Counted from the stretch's first letter, positions 49,636 through 62,184 are shown. The stretch is 64,000 nucleotides of DNA from Lineus longissimus (GCF_910592395.1 NC_088318.1:5414756-5478755); one strand, 5' to 3'. Notes: generated by a model from the letters alone, not told the origin. A program made the numbers and translations.

Positions 49636-50420
49636 TTTGGTTTTTCTCTTCCATAACCTCGGCGGACTAATTCCACATCGCCCGCGGAATGCCGAAGACA
49701 TTAGAAACCTGCACACCAAACGTCGTCGGCTAACTGGTCACCTTACGACTTTGCCTCCAGACGTAATATTATAGTAGGAGGAGTACACAGCTTCACACCA
49801 CAAGTTTGTTGTGGCAATCTACGTCATCATGTCTTTAGTGGCCGCATCAGGGACACCATGCTAAGTCACATAAAGTGTGTCGAGGAGGTGTGTCCGCCAG
49901 ACTACCGCGTGATTGGTTGACCTAGTTGATATCTGTGTCAATTCGTTGTTTTTGCGACGACCAATAATGACGAATCATCAGCAAGAGTATTGACTTGTCG
50001 TAGTGGCCGGTAAGGGCGATGGGACGAGGCCTTATCACTAAGTCCGTAGTGTAACTAGTTGTAACAACCCTTCTTGGTTTATGCACATTTTGCAGTATTT
50101 ATACCCTTAAAGAAGCAAATGCTTTCAACACATATAATCTGTGCCTCTTAATGATTCAGCGATATCTAGAAATCATCACTTGCGTGTTTCCAGGGAATGT
50201 GAAGATTTTTTTCATATTTTTGCATTTTTCTCCAAATATAGGGTTTAAAATGTGCCTTAGCCTGATTATACTTCTAAGCTCTTCAATTAGTACTCGCATT
50301 TTAGTCTGGTGGTCCGCCATCTTGGATTCAGTAAGTGAACCAATTGGTCCAGTCCCTGTACACATTGACAACATTATAGCAATCATTTCTCACAGTGAGC
50401 CATTATCGCCGAAGGGCTTG

Positions 50421-50888
50421 TTCCACAATTTATTCGTTTGGAAACTGTTATTCGTGCGCGGAGTAGACTCCCTGGACAGCCCATCGCGTCATCCTAACTT
50501 GGTCTCCTTATGGACTGTCCGCAGTGGCGGGAATACGTGGGGCTGGACGATTTGATAGTCAAAGGCAATTGCTGTAACGAAACCGTGAGGGCATTTTCTG
50601 TCACCGAATCAGAGCGCTCGACCAATACCGCTTTGTCATACATAATAGTGTAGATGATTTTTATTCTCTTAATTCCTACACTTCATTTCTCCCATGGTTT
50701 TAGATGGCCAACGTACGCACTGCGTTGTACAGTTAGTTGACCTACATGTCAGTAAACAACAAAGAAAACCAAATTCTGAACTCAAGAAATTGCCGAATGT
50801 ACAAAGCCAAGTACTCGAGTTTATTCTCTTAGATTTCAACTGCATTGAGGTTTCAGGTCTGCCCGTCACGTGACTGATATTTAAACAG
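50421..50888. other. Shared end block of duplication unit 1
   Basis: Starts 'ttccacaatttattcgtttggaaactg' and ends 'cacgtgactgatatttaaa'. Colinear and highly similar to 60538-61003. Contains a CACGTGACTGATA end. No gene. Confidence 0.7.
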
Positions 50889-51006
50889 ACTGGAGGCATC
50901 CTGACCATGTTTACTTCTTTTTTAGTGTTTTATGCATGCTCATCTTCTGCACACACATTGCGACACTTCGACAAATTAATAGATCTTAAAACGAGCGTGC
51001 TCAGTA
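50889..51006. other. 118-bp spacer between the duplication units
   Basis: Not found at the end of unit 2 or before unit 1. It holds the junction between the tandem units. No gene. Confidence 0.6.
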
Positions 51007-52224
51007 GAAATATCAAAGCAGGTTTTGAATCACAATGATATCAAACAAACAATAGGACATGTGGATGAAATTATGATTTAGATAGCTGCTTGTATCAAAT
51101 TGAATCCCATCAGAAGTGATGAATTGTAAAGTGTATGGGAGGTTGTTGTCCAGGTTTTTGACCTAAGTTATGCGAAGGCTATGGGACGTGTGTACGATTT
51201 ATGTTTCAACTTTAAGTTGTCATCGTCTGTGCAGTCAATAAAGCTGCGTGAGATGCTGGCAAATTCGTCGATGACCACTGAAAGGAGTGAGCGGCCTTTT
51301 ACTCCAGTATCATTGTTCTTCTTCTGTTTCATTAGTAAAGTTTTTTCCTGAAACTGCTTAACGGATTTTTTAAAATTTTGTTTCAGCTATGTTAGAAACA
51401 CGCGTTATTTTTGCCACTCACAACTCCTGCCGCAAAAAAAACTTTCTCGCAACGTGAGTATACGCCGATTTCGGACTGAAGGGACCCTTGGTATCATTAA
51501 GGGCATTGTTAACAAGCTGACGGCTGTCCTGTAACTTTCCATTCTGCAATCACAGTTTCCATCAGTAAATAACACATGAGGTGGACAAATTCAAAAGCGA
51601 CTAAATTAACACACTTTTTCAATTTTGGTTCCGACTTGACCCGAGTGGGGCCTCCGTTCATAGATACTATTGTGACGATAATGGAAATGATGGTGCGTCG
51701 TAATAGTGGGGGTGACGTGATATCGGCGTGCAAGTTTTTTTTCGTACTAGAAATAACGAATTACCCGTTTTTCTACTGTCTAAGAGCTGAAATTAAATTG
51801 GAAAAGCATCAAACACATCCAGAAAAATAGTTTACTGATGAACCTGAAGAAGAAAAAACATAACCGAATAATAAGCCGCCCATTCCTTCGCTTATGTAAA
51901 ACGCAACACATCATTTCCACTGCCCGGGGTAAATCGAGCGCCGATGACATTCGTCTCCGCGCAGCGCGTCGCCTTGCATCGATCTGCACAATGACATGAT
52001 TGCACAAAGGCCTCGCTCGGGTCGAGACGGGATTCAAATCGGAAAAGTGTGATACGTAAGTGACTTTTCATATTTTTGTTATTTTATGTGTTATCAAATG
52101 ATGGGAACTGCAATGAATACATGAAAGGCGACTGAGTAGCGACGGCTTGGTGACGATGTCTTTAATAATGCTTGTGATCCTTTAAAGCATACAGCCCGGT
52201 GTTTTCATCCGTTGAAAGTGTATC
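51007..52224. other. Unit 2 left flank, no gene
   Basis: Aligns with 22418-23625 with many small indels. It keeps only the right arm of the inverted repeat described there. No coding sequence supported. Confidence 0.5.
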
Positions 52225-53101
52225 CTAGGTCTTCTCCTGAGATTTTACTTTAAAGTGACGAACGCCGTCTTCCCATACTGTAGAGAAATACATATCTTTA
52301 ATTAACTTACCTCTTTTGCTGCATCTTCTGACCCTCCTGGAATGATCGAAGCTCACCCTGATAATAAAGAGCCCCTCCCCCAGATCCCCCCCCCCCAACC
52401 AAACATGTTGCTTCACAGACTACATGATTTCTGCGTGTACTCGTTGCCAGCAGGTGATAATAACATATGATTTAAGTTTACTGAGGAATAAGGGTATACG
52501 GAAAAATAAGGGTCCGTTTACTACCACTTTCTTCCTGACCTTAATGTTGACTTTAATCCATGACACTTGTTACTTGTTTCTTTTATCAACATAATGTCGA
52601 CATCGCGAAGTCTTCTCAAAGAATATAAAACTTAGGCATTCCACGTTGTTGTTACCGTGACAAACATCTACAAAACTAACCGCGCACTCAATCGGTGAAT
52701 TCCTTTTCAAATTAACATCGGTAACCGTGTTTGCGACAGCAACATCGTCGCTAGCTGCAAACTTTGTGGGAATCTCTGTTGGAGATTTGTCTTTTAACAC
52801 GAAACAAGCAGAATACTTTTAGATATGGTATCTCTCAATGCTAGCGCTAGCAATGTAATCTCCCGCATGACGTCAGACCGGGATTAATTCACTCTGAAGT
52901 CATGTCATCTTTTGACCACGCTGCATAGGATCGAGTAGCCACCCAAAAACCGACCAACCACAAATTCAGTAAAAATCTCATAGTCGTATATGGATACTGT
53001 ATACATTGTGAGCGTGTATACTTACCCTTCGAAGAAAGAACTAAACATATTGGTAAGTTTAGGAGCAAAAATAACACCACGTGTATATCGGGAAAACCCA
53101 T
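52225..53101 (-). CDS. Small secreted PAN/Apple-domain protein, unit 2 copy (4 exons)
   Basis: Exons on the minus strand: 53101-53026, 52790-52574, 52357-52311 and 52277-52225. Exon lengths (76, 217, 47, 53 nt) and phases are identical to unit 1. The signal peptide is MGFPDIHVVLFLLLNLPICL, followed by VLSSK. The PAN core is 'ECAVSFVDVCHG...ECLSFIFFEKTSRC'. Exon 3 adds a further Cys ('VRRCSKR') before the GTAAGT donor. Exon 4, after 'tatttctctacag', ends HFKVKSQEKT. All donors are consensus or near-consensus, so this is the better copy. In unit 1 a 'ccagcag' could offer an alternative exon 2 acceptor, but here it reads 'ccaacag', which supports the acceptor chosen ('gtgttaaaag|AC'). The protein of about 130 residues should be secreted; its partner is unknown. 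Confidence 0.7.
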
Positions 53102-53569
53102 TAAAATTCCAGAAAAGTTGTTTTGATGGTAATTTATGCGTCTAGAGTAGGGCTTTGTTCACGATTCGGGTAAGTAAGAGAAAACGATAGTTCGTATTTT
53201 ATTCAAACTAACCGCTGATTGGGCCTTGTTAATATACCAATATCAAAGGACCACCAGGAATTGATATCTCATTGGAGGTTTTGGTTGTCTCGCCATAACC
53301 GCGAAGTATTGGCCACAACCGAGACGGAGCAGCGGTTCTCGCCAACATTTTAGCGCCACCTGAGCTGTTGTGGTGACACAAAAACCTAAAACCTAAAACA
53401 CTTGCATTAGAAATAAATATTATTGTGACCGTAATAGTTGAATTCAAAATTCAAATTTTCGAAGGCGCATATAGTGTATTTGCAATAACTGCGGTTCGTT
53501 ATAAAGTGTTTTATTAAATATGAGACTTCACGAGTACTTTTTAGGGGAAATAAAAATCTGGCAGTGCGT
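53102..53569. other. Upstream region of the PAN gene, unit 2; no gene
   Basis: Corresponds to 24593-25056. Contains the same A+T-rich 3' region of the LamG exon near 53500-53569. Confidence 0.35.
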
Positions 53570-54246
53570 TTAGATCTGAAGTTTACATAACAAGTGCGAT
53601 AGTTTTCGATCCAATTGATCATACTTACAGTTATTGTAAAGGATCGTGACGTCATTTTGTTTTAACATGTAAGGGAATATCATTACCTGAGCCATCATAC
53701 CGTCAAGGCGAGTTCCAAATAAAACCTTGTCACCAGCGGGAAGGCCTCCTCCGGATTTCCGCAATGGTTGCGCAATATACGATTTATTATTCACATAATT
53801 AATCACGTGATTCTTCCTCGGATTGTAGCTAGTCGTCAGAAGTTGCCATGTACCCATCCCTGTTTTACCTCGGAGAGCTTCACCAGCTTCGTACAAGTAA
53901 ACGGTTCGCCTAATTCGTGTAAATAAACTCAAATGGAGTGTTTTATCAGTTAACATAAAGTTGACGTCATACTTTCTATGAACAATGTGCCTAAAAGGGC
54001 TTCTTTGATATGCAATGTAGCTTTGGTCTATCCTGGCAAGTACGGATATAGTGAACGGGTTACCTTTATACAGATTTAGTGCATCAATCTTAATAAATGG
54101 CGACAATTCTCCGTATCCATTCGAGAGTTTCTCTGGGTTGAATCCAACAGACAGTACTTCGCCAAAATGAGATGATTGGACGAATTCACAGTTGTAGTAG
54201 CTAAAACATCGAAGATATAAACAATTATTATAATCAGAGGCAAAAG
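53570..54246 (-). CDS. LamG/concanavalin-like lectin domain exon, unit 2 copy
   Basis: Same length and frame as 25057-25733, with the acceptor 'ttgtatgtcag' (AG at 54248-54247). Strand motifs 'NPFTISVLARID', 'GTWQLLTTSYNPRKN' and 'MIFPYMLKQNDVTILY' are kept. A patch near 53695-53770 differs sharply from unit 1: 'SGGGLPAGDKVLFGTRLDGM' replaces 'PLSKLPATNRVFFGARLVGK'. The open frame can be extended to an ATG at 54283, but that start has no signal peptide. The overlapping frame from ATG 54270 encodes a good hydrophobic leader (MEHNIVCQLLPLIIIIVYIF). Either the leader is joined by splicing from elsewhere or the two frames were once one. Likely extracellular. Ligand unknown. Confidence 0.6.
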
Positions 54247-54294
54247 CTGACATACAATGTTGTGTTCCATGATGATTAGCCATATACGACCCAT

Positions 54295-57043
54295 AGCTAT
54301 ATGATCACCCTATTTCGCCCGCTGTACATGTATTTCATCATTATTCCTGACGCAATTTGAATTTTTCAGCGAAATCCTTTTTTTTACATTTTGGACAACA
54401 TTACATCAAAATCAGTTTGTTTCGCCCGTTTCTTCAGGATTTGTTGTGCGATGGCGTTGCAGTCGTTTCTGGAACTAGGCACATGTGCTTGACCAAATAT
54501 TCAAATAATGCTTGTCATTTTTTCTTGGCCATAGGTGGAAAAAAACGTGCATTCCTGGATGTCTTTTTCGACCATTACTGTACAAAACGCACAAAAATGT
54601 AATAATAATAATAATGTGACTAAAACCTTTTTATAATTTAGAGCCCATGAAAATGCCCAAACTTAATTAGTATGAGCACGGAACACATTTGATTGTAGTG
54701 GAGTATCACAAGACATGTTGGAACAACAGTTATCAATGTCTGTTTGCAAATACTAACCTCAAGTTCTTCATACTACTGTTGAGATACATTTTATGAGATG
54801 CTGAAAGAGAAAACGAAATCGCTACCTCCTTTCTAGAGTAAAAAGATGTATCTTTGCCATGTTCAACATTCATTCCTCGGCATGATGGAGATTATGACGC
54901 GCGCCGTTGTCACCACGCTAAGCGGGCGAGCGTATGGGGCCGTAGTGACGTTCGTTGTGAATAGATTTAACGTGGGGATTAAGACCTCAGAGTATATTAG
55001 AGAGGATTCTGTCCAATACAATTTACTCCAGCCACGGACTAATTTCTCAAGGAGCTGGATAGAATTATAGTATCATTTAAGATGTGCTTATTCACGCCTA
55101 CCTGAAGAAAGTAAGTCCTGCAAAGCCTGGTTCGATGACAGAGTTCTTCTGACCAGACAGGTGACGATGAAAAGTATATATAACATGGCTACTGCTCTGA
55201 CTATATGAGAGTTAGATAATGGACGGAATCATCGACTGAAATATAACTAACCTCCCCTGCCATTACTGAGAAAGCAAGAGGTGCGAATTCCTCCTTTGAC
55301 TAAAAGTACGCTGGTCAGCAGAAAAGACCTTTTGCTAGCAACCGGTTAGGTAAACGTTCAACTATTGTGTCGGCATACGCACACAAAATAATACCACTCA
55401 ACACTGAATGTAGTCGCTTGCCTTTCCGGGCGGTTGGGAAGGCTCACTATATCGTTCCTCCCTGTCAACACACACGATGCAACACGCTGATATGACTGAA
55501 ATGTTGCTCCCATGCAAGCCATGCTCTGCTCCTGTCGGTGCAACTATTGAGAGAGGCCTATTCTATTATGTGGAGAATAAACCCTGCCACAATGGTCTGC
55601 CACATTCACGATTGATAATCTGCCAATATTTGAATGAAGTCATTCAAATCTATGAAATCACTACCGATCAACAATGTTTTGTAATCATTGTCATTGTAGA
55701 AGCCAATTTATTTCATTCTGATCTGTTATGTATTTCTAATTATCATGATCACTTCTTCCGTTTAATTTAGCTACCTCTGAAACTTTCAGAGCATCATTGG
55801 AAAAAACCTCTAAATTTGTATCTAGAAACCCCTTACATTTAGGCTAACCCTTCTTCATTGTTAGCAGTCGGTTAATCTCTGCACATGTAGTAGGAGCTTC
55901 AAGGAGACAGGACTGGCCAATCATTTCATTTATCAATCAGTATCACTATTATCAGTTTTAAGGTATAGGAAGGTTTTAGGAAATCCTGTAGGAGTTAGAT
56001 ATATATATGCACATAAAGTTTGGTGAGTCTCCCACTTTATTCTTATTCTCAGTTTAGGTTATAACGGTTTAGAGTTGCCTCAGATGACCTCAGCACCTGT
56101 AAGGATTGAATGTATTCAGTTATTCTCTATTTCATGTAATTTGCTTGAGTTATGTTCGGAATCTCCTATAACTATACTTTGTATCTTTAATACCACTTCA
56201 TATTTATTATCTTGTCAAGAGTAATTCTTAACTTAGATTGAAAGTGGCGTATATTAGCTAGTTTAAACTTTTAAGTGTTTTTTCACAAGTGAGAGCCATG
56301 TGGTCCATTGTATTTGATTCTTTAATGGCCGACATGTTTAGGCAAGACCCTGGAGGAGTTAATAGTATGACAATGGTATCATTGTGGCGTGGCCCTTCCC
56401 AGAATTCATAAGCATACCCTGCACAGCTTAGCAAGGGAACAATTGGGACATGACCTTAGGCTAAGGTGACCAGGATACAGGAAAAATTATATAATAATTT
56501 GACCCATTTGGGAGATTGGCTCCAATGTTTGGGTGGATGGATTAGCGTAATTTGTTGTTATTGTGATATCTGTATTATGACTGTGTGACTCAATAGGGAG
56601 TCTGTTGGTTTGTTTATATGCTATGCTACAATGCAATGCTAAAGCTTTAGCGCATGTCCCTCCATGCTTTGGGTTCTATGCATTGGTTGGTAACTTATGT
56701 GTCTTATGTTCTTTATCATTATGTTTTATGTCTGTCTTTGTATATATTTCAGTTAATCGTATCATCTCGTCTAATAGGAAAAGAAAGGCTGAATATAACT
56801 AAAAGGAGTTTGTTTAGTTTTTGCTTTGGACGCATTACAAACAACTCGCCAGATATCGCTCTTACAGTCATGTTTTATCATGTTTTCGTTTTTTCTCTCA
56901 GAACCTGCGAACGGGTGGTTCTGAAAAATATGATACATATGACGCTGCGAGAAAATGTTCATATTCAATAAACGACGTCCATCCGGTCCTCAGGATGAAA
57001 AGATTATTTTTTAGATACTATTTGGATTTTGAGATAAGAGTCC
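54295..57043. other. Unit 2 shared flank, no gene confirmed
   Basis: Near-identical to 25741-28426. About 103 bp near 54271-54373 are absent from unit 1. Open frames such as 55477-55770 (+) are kept in both units, but so is the non-coding sequence around them. Confidence 0.5.
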
Positions 57044-57412
57044 GGGCCCGTATTTATCAAGCAACTTAAGTTAGGTATGCCTGAGCGGTGAGTACCATAC
57101 TAAGCTAAGTACCATACTTATGTTGGAATTCACAACTTGACTTAAGTACCTACATAGCTAAGTAGTATACTCAAATTTAGGAATGGTGCCTAGATGTGTC
57201 CAAATGTAATTTCCAAGGGTGTATGTCACATTTCACAGGCCTTTTATGTACATTTCTGTGGTTTGGGGAAGGTTCTAGGTCGAGCGCCTCAATGACCACA
57301 ATGATAAGCTGTGTATTACGATTCAGATTTCATATTGGGTAATGCTTTGGTGATAGGCCTATACTAACTGGGCATGGGCCGGTATCCACTAATTTAGAGC
57401 AGTATAGACGCA

Positions 57413-58345
57413 ATGGCTAAGTTGACAAGGCAACCAAACTTTACAGAGGCTGAAGTGCTGAGATTGACAGAAGAATATGAAAAGGAATTTGATTTGCTTG
57501 TTTCCAAATTCGGGCCGAACGTCATATCTCAGAAAAAGGCCCAGGCATGGGTTCGAATCACAGAAGCAATGAACGCACGCAATCCATCGGTTGTGCGGAC
57601 GAAATCGCAGTTGCTGAAGAAGTGGCAGAACATGTGCAGCAACATGAAAGATGAATAACGGAAACATCGAAAGGAGAGTGCAAAAACAGGTACGTTTGTT
57701 TATTACTTCCTCAAATTTATCTCAACGTCTTCCCTCTTAGGTGGTGGACCTCCGCCAGACCAACCGACTCAGTTATCACAGAAGATAGCATCAATTATAG
57801 GCGAGAATGATCCTACGGTGTATGGAATTGATGGTGGCATGGATAGTTTAGTTCCAATTGCAAGTCCAAGTACAAGTCTTTCAACATGTTCAAGTGTTGG
57901 AGATATCCCTGATAAAGTCGTGGTAGCTAGGAAGTTCCCGAGGCAACCAAGTCAAGCAGCATCAACCTTCCCCATGTACAAATCAGCGTACAGTGCAGCA
58001 TCATCATTACCAAGTCCCTGTCCTGCCATCGATGATGATAATCTGGAAACACCGAAGAAAAAGAAGAAAAGTGAGGAATCAAGTGAACTGTTTGGATTGC
58101 AAAAGGAGTTGCTCTTACTGGAGAAAGAACGAGCTAATCTAGAGATAGAAAAGTTGAAAGTGGAGAAAGAAAAGCTGAAAATGGAGAAAGAAAAGTTATC
58201 ATTAGAGATCGAGCTTTTGAAAAGTCAGAAACTAACTGCAACCACTACTACATCAAATCCCAGTTTCACTTACAGGCCACAGACGCCACCTTCTCGACCT
58301 GCTAACAATGATTATTTGTCTCATCAGCATTATCATAATCCGTGA
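57413..58345 (+). pseudogene. Harbinger ORF1 (Myb/SANT-like DNA-binding + coiled coil), H2 copy
   Basis: Exon 1 is 57413-57689 and exon 2 is 57741-58345, with GT..AG borders ('aaaaacag|gtacg', 'tccctcttag|gtggtgg'). Exon 1 encodes a complete Myb/SANT-like (MSANTD/NAIF1-type) domain: 'FTEAEVLRLTEEYEKEFDLL', 'AQAWVRITEAMNA', 'KSQLLKKWQNMCSNMKDE'. A single TAC-to-TAA change then stops it before the donor; without that stop, exon 1 joins exon 2 in phase. Exon 2 has a Lys-rich patch and a long EK-rich coiled coil. In Harbinger elements this protein binds DNA and helps the transposase into the nucleus. Confidence 0.85.
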
Positions 58346-58438
58346 ATGTGATTCTCTTGATAAAGTTTATAAGGTGAAATAAAATTGATCAGGGAATACT
58401 ATTTTCTCTGTGAAAAAAACCTTACTTCGTTTTCATGT

Positions 58439-59491
58439 TTAGGCGAAGTGTTGATTCACAAGTTGATTTCGGACCCCCGCTCCTGTAAATCGGTCAGGCA
58501 AGGCTACAACATTTTCTTGATCAACATCTGGCTGTGGCTGACGTTCAATGGGCGGCTGTTCATCAACATCGGGCAGTCCTCTGTCTATTGCGATGTTATG
58601 GAGAATAGCACATACTGTGATGATTTCACATGCCTTTCTCGGTGTGTAACGCAACGGACCATGGAGGCAATGGAATCTCCTTTTCCACTGCCCAGTCCCC
58701 CTCTCAACTAAGCTTCGTGTGCGTTTATGTGCTCGGTTGTAGCGTTGCTCAGGCACGGTATTTGGGTTTAGGAAAGGGGTCATTAACCATGACCGTACGG
58801 CGTAGTCGCTGTCCCCCAAAAGAACCTCGTTACCTCTTCGCTCTTCCATCAGTTCGGCCAATCTACTCTCACGTAGGATCACAGAGTCATGTGTACTCCC
58901 TCACCACTTCGCAACAATGTTGATGAACCTCGCCCTCGAATCCAGGACAACCTGCGTGTTGATCAAATAGTAGTGCTTTCTATTTATGTACCACCACTCG
59001 TGGTCAGATGGCCCCAGTATCCAAATGTGAGTCCCATCTACACATCCAACAACAGCTGGGAAATGGGCAATATCGTAAAATTCATTCACAATATTTTCCA
59101 TCTCTTGTTGTGATGGGAAGCAAATCACCAAGCCCATCAACGATAGCAGCGCCTCAGTGACCTGCCACAACACCCGGCACATTGTAGGCTGTGAGATTTG
59201 GACCGTATCTCCAGCAACCTGTTGAAACGAACCAGAAGCGAATAAACGCAAGGCTACAAGCAGCTTCAGTTCGCATGGCAATGCATGAGTTCTGTTAGTA
59301 TCCGGCTCCAAGTTTTCCCTGATAACGTTGGCAAGGTCTAAAATAGTACCACGATCAAACCGATATCTTTGATAAAGTTCAAGATCATTGTAAGTATCCA
59401 ATGGATGCAGTCTGTCCCGAAATACACGTTCCCGCCTCATGGTGCGTCGCCGATTTATGTCCATTTGCGCCAACAGCATTAACGCAACCAT
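58439..59491 (-). pseudogene. PIF/Harbinger DDE transposase, one stop codon, H2 copy
   Basis: About 350 codons, a normal length. The catalytic Asp blocks are 'VVGCVDGTHIW' and 'EVLLGDSDYAV', and 'KRTRSLVERGTGQWKRRF' holds the likely Glu. This is the HARBI1/DDE_Tnp_4 pattern. An in-frame TGA at 58901-58903 follows 'INIVAKW'. H1b has 'AKRPGSTHD' there, so this is a point lesion (with a neighbouring Arg-to-Trp change). Otherwise the frame is open throughout. It is the most complete transposase in the window but not active as written. Confidence 0.88.
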
Positions 59492-59671
59492 CTCGAAGTA
59501 GCTTCCTTTACGAAATGATTAAAATTTGTGTTCTAAGCCAACACACTAAGACTTATGACACTCTAATAGGTGTCTTAGATTTAGGGGTGGATGTGAGTAG
59601 GATACTTTAGGTAAGTAGCTTGGAGAATTCCACTTAGGTATAGCACTTAACTTAGGTACATACTTATTCAC

Positions 59672-61003
59672 CATACTTTGACTCGGTGTATCATGAAATT
59701 CTTCCTTAGAATCCTGTTAAGACTATTTTTTAGAACTGGCCGGATGTTATGCTGAATGCTGTAAGGTTCTAAAGGATTTTTTGTCACTTTTTAGCATCTG
59801 GTCAGATTTAAAAGTCCGGTGTATACCTAGCGGTTGAAAAAGTTACAGAAGTGTTTATGATCGTAGCTAGACACTCAATGGGAATTCGTAAATAGACAAC
59901 GTGGCACAACGCTATTTGAAATGTGGATAAGGAGTGTACAATGTGCATGGAGTAGACGGGAAAAAAACTCGTCCCATAATGATAGAAGCCTGGTCTGTTT
60001 TTTAGGTGATGTCATATTCGTGAACTTAATATTTGGGGAGACTAGCCTTCTCAGCCCAGGAACCAGTCTATGAGAGAAAACCCCGAAATCAAACCGGGTA
60101 GTCGGAGCTCGTCATCCGGGAGAAAGGCAACCAGACCAGGAAACGGAATCTCAAAACAATAAACCTGACTTCACGGATATAATACCTGTTACACACTACA
60201 ACGACCGTTGGACTAGTCATATTTCAAGATTAGACAGTGGCGCAACTATCGCGAATAAATCGGGCATGTAGATGTTCAAAAGTCATAACCGTGGAGGACT
60301 GATGGCTGATTACAACTTGCTGTAGGAGCCGCCGTGGGCATGAAGTCCCTGGCTCCCACTGTTAGCGGTGAGACTCAATGAATGTCTTCGCCTTACTCCA
60401 CGTGACCCAGTAGGGCTAATTAAGCAGCTCACGTGAGGTCTCCAAAAAGGTTTCAGGATAGGCCGGGGAATAAATTAATGGAAAATGGAAAAACATGTAT
60501 AATGTAGCAAAAAAGAAATTACATTTACTACTAAATATTCCATAATTTATTTGTTTGGAAACTGTTATTCGTGCACGGAGTAGACTCCCTGGGCAGCCCA
60601 TCACGTCATCCTAACTTGGTCTCCTTGTGGACTGTCCGGCAAATAGCGGGAATACGTGGGGCTGGACGATTTGATAGTCAAAGGCAATTGCTGTAACGAA
60701 ACCGTGAGGGCATTTTCTGTCAACGAATCAGAGCGCTCGACCAATACCGCTTTGTCATACATAATAGTGTAGATGATTTTTATTCTCTTCATTCGTACAC
60801 TTTATTTCTCCCATGGTTTTAGATGGCCAACGTACGCACTGCGTTGTACAGTTAGTTGACCTACATGTCAATAAACTACAAAGAAAACCAAATTCTGAAC
60901 TCAAGAAATTGCCGAATGTACAAAGCCAAGCACTCGAGTTTATACTCTTAGATTTCAACTGCATTGAGGTTTCAGGTCTGCCCACCACGTGACTGATATT
61001 TAA
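59672..61003. other. Unit 2 right flank, no gene
   Basis: 59672-60537 matches 45724-46594, and 60538-61003 matches 50421-50888. No coding sequence supported. Confidence 0.6.
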
Positions 61004-61545
61004 AGGCCCATTATGCGGACGAACCAGTCCAGGCATAATTGATTTTATGATTGAAGCAAGAGTGACTAATTTCTATTTATAACTGTGCTGACTCTGCATG
61101 TTATCATCAGGGGCAGCGGTGCAGATTCTGGGAATCGGCGGGATCTTTCAGCCAATCAGGGGGCCGTCTTTCCCCGGCCTATTTACCCACGCGGATGAAT
61201 CTCGCGCGAACCCGCCATTCCAGGAACTTGCTTCAGATTAGCAAGACAACTTCTGCGATTTTTCGCTAATTTCTGGAATCGTTTCACTCGGTAGTATAAT
61301 ATTTATATATTCTGTCGATCTTGTTAGGGGTACATTTCAGGTACAGCCACTTAGGGTGGACGTGTCACCTGCTTAAGTGCCTATTATCGACTTTTTTCTA
61401 CCGACTTTTTCCACTGCTCGGTATTCCGTGTACATTTGCAGTGCATTCCATCCCCTCACGTACTTTTCCTTTGTCTTCAGTTGGCGCTATGGCGGCCCAT
61501 CTTGTGCATGCTGCCGGCGTTGGTAACTACCAACGATGACCTCAG

Positions 61546-62184
61546 ACTCGCGTATCTGTAGTGGGACATAGCTACGTGAGGCGTTTGATGGAATTTTCAC
61601 GCGATTTCGCGTCAAAAGAGGCTTTTGTTGATGTGCACCCAGCCCAACCTCGGCCCAACTTGTTTGATCTGGATGACTGTGCCATCCGTTGGCATCACAT
61701 CAGTGGGGACACCGTCTCATCTCTGTCCAAGAATCAGGCTGTATGGCGCAATTTACGAGCTTTCCAGCCTAACATTCTGTTCCTACAGATTGGATCTAAT
61801 GACTTGGATGAGATGGGTTGGGGTGCTCAGCCCATGCATGTGGCATATGCTGTGTCCGAGTTGGTTGATGAATATGTCAGGGAATTACCTGGCTTATCTA
61901 AGGTTTTTGTCGGCCAACTCATCCAACGACTAAGGACCCGTACCAGACATCTTTCAGTGTCTGATTACAACGCCAGGATACATCAGACCAATGGATACGT
62001 CCGTAATTTCTGTAACCCCAATGGTACAGTGCCGGTCATCTTCTGGCGCCACAAGGGTCTATCACGGTCGACACAGCATGTCCATCATCATGACGGGACC
62101 CACCTCAATGACCTGGGTCATCTTAAACTCTACAGGAGCATTCGCGGTGCTGTCAGATCTTGTGCCGTAGGAGCCCGCGGCTAG
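61546..62184 (+). CDS. SGNH-type hydrolase (GDSL-like esterase) of a retroelement
   Basis: About 212 codons to TAG at 62182-62184. Block I 'RVSVVGHSYVRRL' supplies the nucleophile Ser (GHS in place of GDS), block III is 'LFLQIGSNDLDEM' (GxND) and block V is 'HHDGTHLNDLGHLKLYRSIRGA' with the DxxH pair. All catalytic residues of an SGNH hydrolase are present. No ATG lies in frame before block I: a TGA sits at 61522-61524 area upstream in this frame and the first in-frame ATG falls after block I. A possible acceptor 'gatgacctcag' (AG at 61544-61545) suggests that this is a spliced exon. In retroelements the enzyme's role is unsettled; esterase or deacetylase activity is inferred. The frame is intact, so the copy could be young. 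Confidence 0.78.
   Translation, partial: TRVSVVGHSYVRRLMEFSRDFASKEAFVDVHPAQPRPNLFDLDDCAIRWHHISGDTVSSLSKNQAVWRNLRAFQPNILFLQIGSNDLDEMGWGAQPMHVAYAVSELVDEYVRELPGLSKVFVGQLIQRLRTRTRHLSVSDYNARIHQTNGYVRNFCNPNGTVPVIFWRHKGLSRSTQHVHHHDGTHLNDLGHLKLYRSIRGAVRSCAVGARG

Larger units (their letters stand above)
46595..50420. other. Unit-1-only insert (about 3.8 kb)
   Basis: In unit 2 the two flanking blocks are directly joined ('...ctaaatattc|cataatttattt' near 60540). Here 3.8 kb separates them. The stretch holds a 19-C homopolymer (47812-47830), C/G-rich low-complexity near 47555-47940, a perfect hairpin (48844-48889), one well-formed minus-strand first exon (49336-49635) and a possible small + strand ORF near 49042. 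I do not recognise it as a known transposon, and I see no clear terminal repeats. Confidence 0.6.
57044..59671 (+). mobile_element. PIF/Harbinger element, uninterrupted copy (H2), ~2.6 kb
   Basis: Begins 'gggcccgtatttatcaagcaac'. ORF1 is on + (two exons) and the transposase on -, converging tail to tail, the usual Harbinger layout. The left junction is identical to that of H1a and the right junction identical to that of H1b, so the element was in place before the duplication. The right TIR seems shortened: inner 'gaattccac...ttcacc' resembles the inner left TIR, but the outer ~40 bp is missing. Confidence 0.88.
51007..61003. repeat. Segmental tandem duplication, unit 2 (compact)
   Basis: Starts near 'agaaatatcaaagcaggttt' and ends at 'cacgtgactgatatttaaa' (61003). 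It has the same gene and element order as unit 1 without the later insertions. It ends directly against the retroelement at 61004. In unit 1 the last block is preceded by the 3.8-kb insert. Confidence 0.9.

Noticed and set aside
61321-61539. 72-codon frame before the SGNH ORF
   Set aside because: No domain. It probably lies in the leader or an intron of the retroelement, though a short MAAHLVHAAGVG start could be an upstream ORF.
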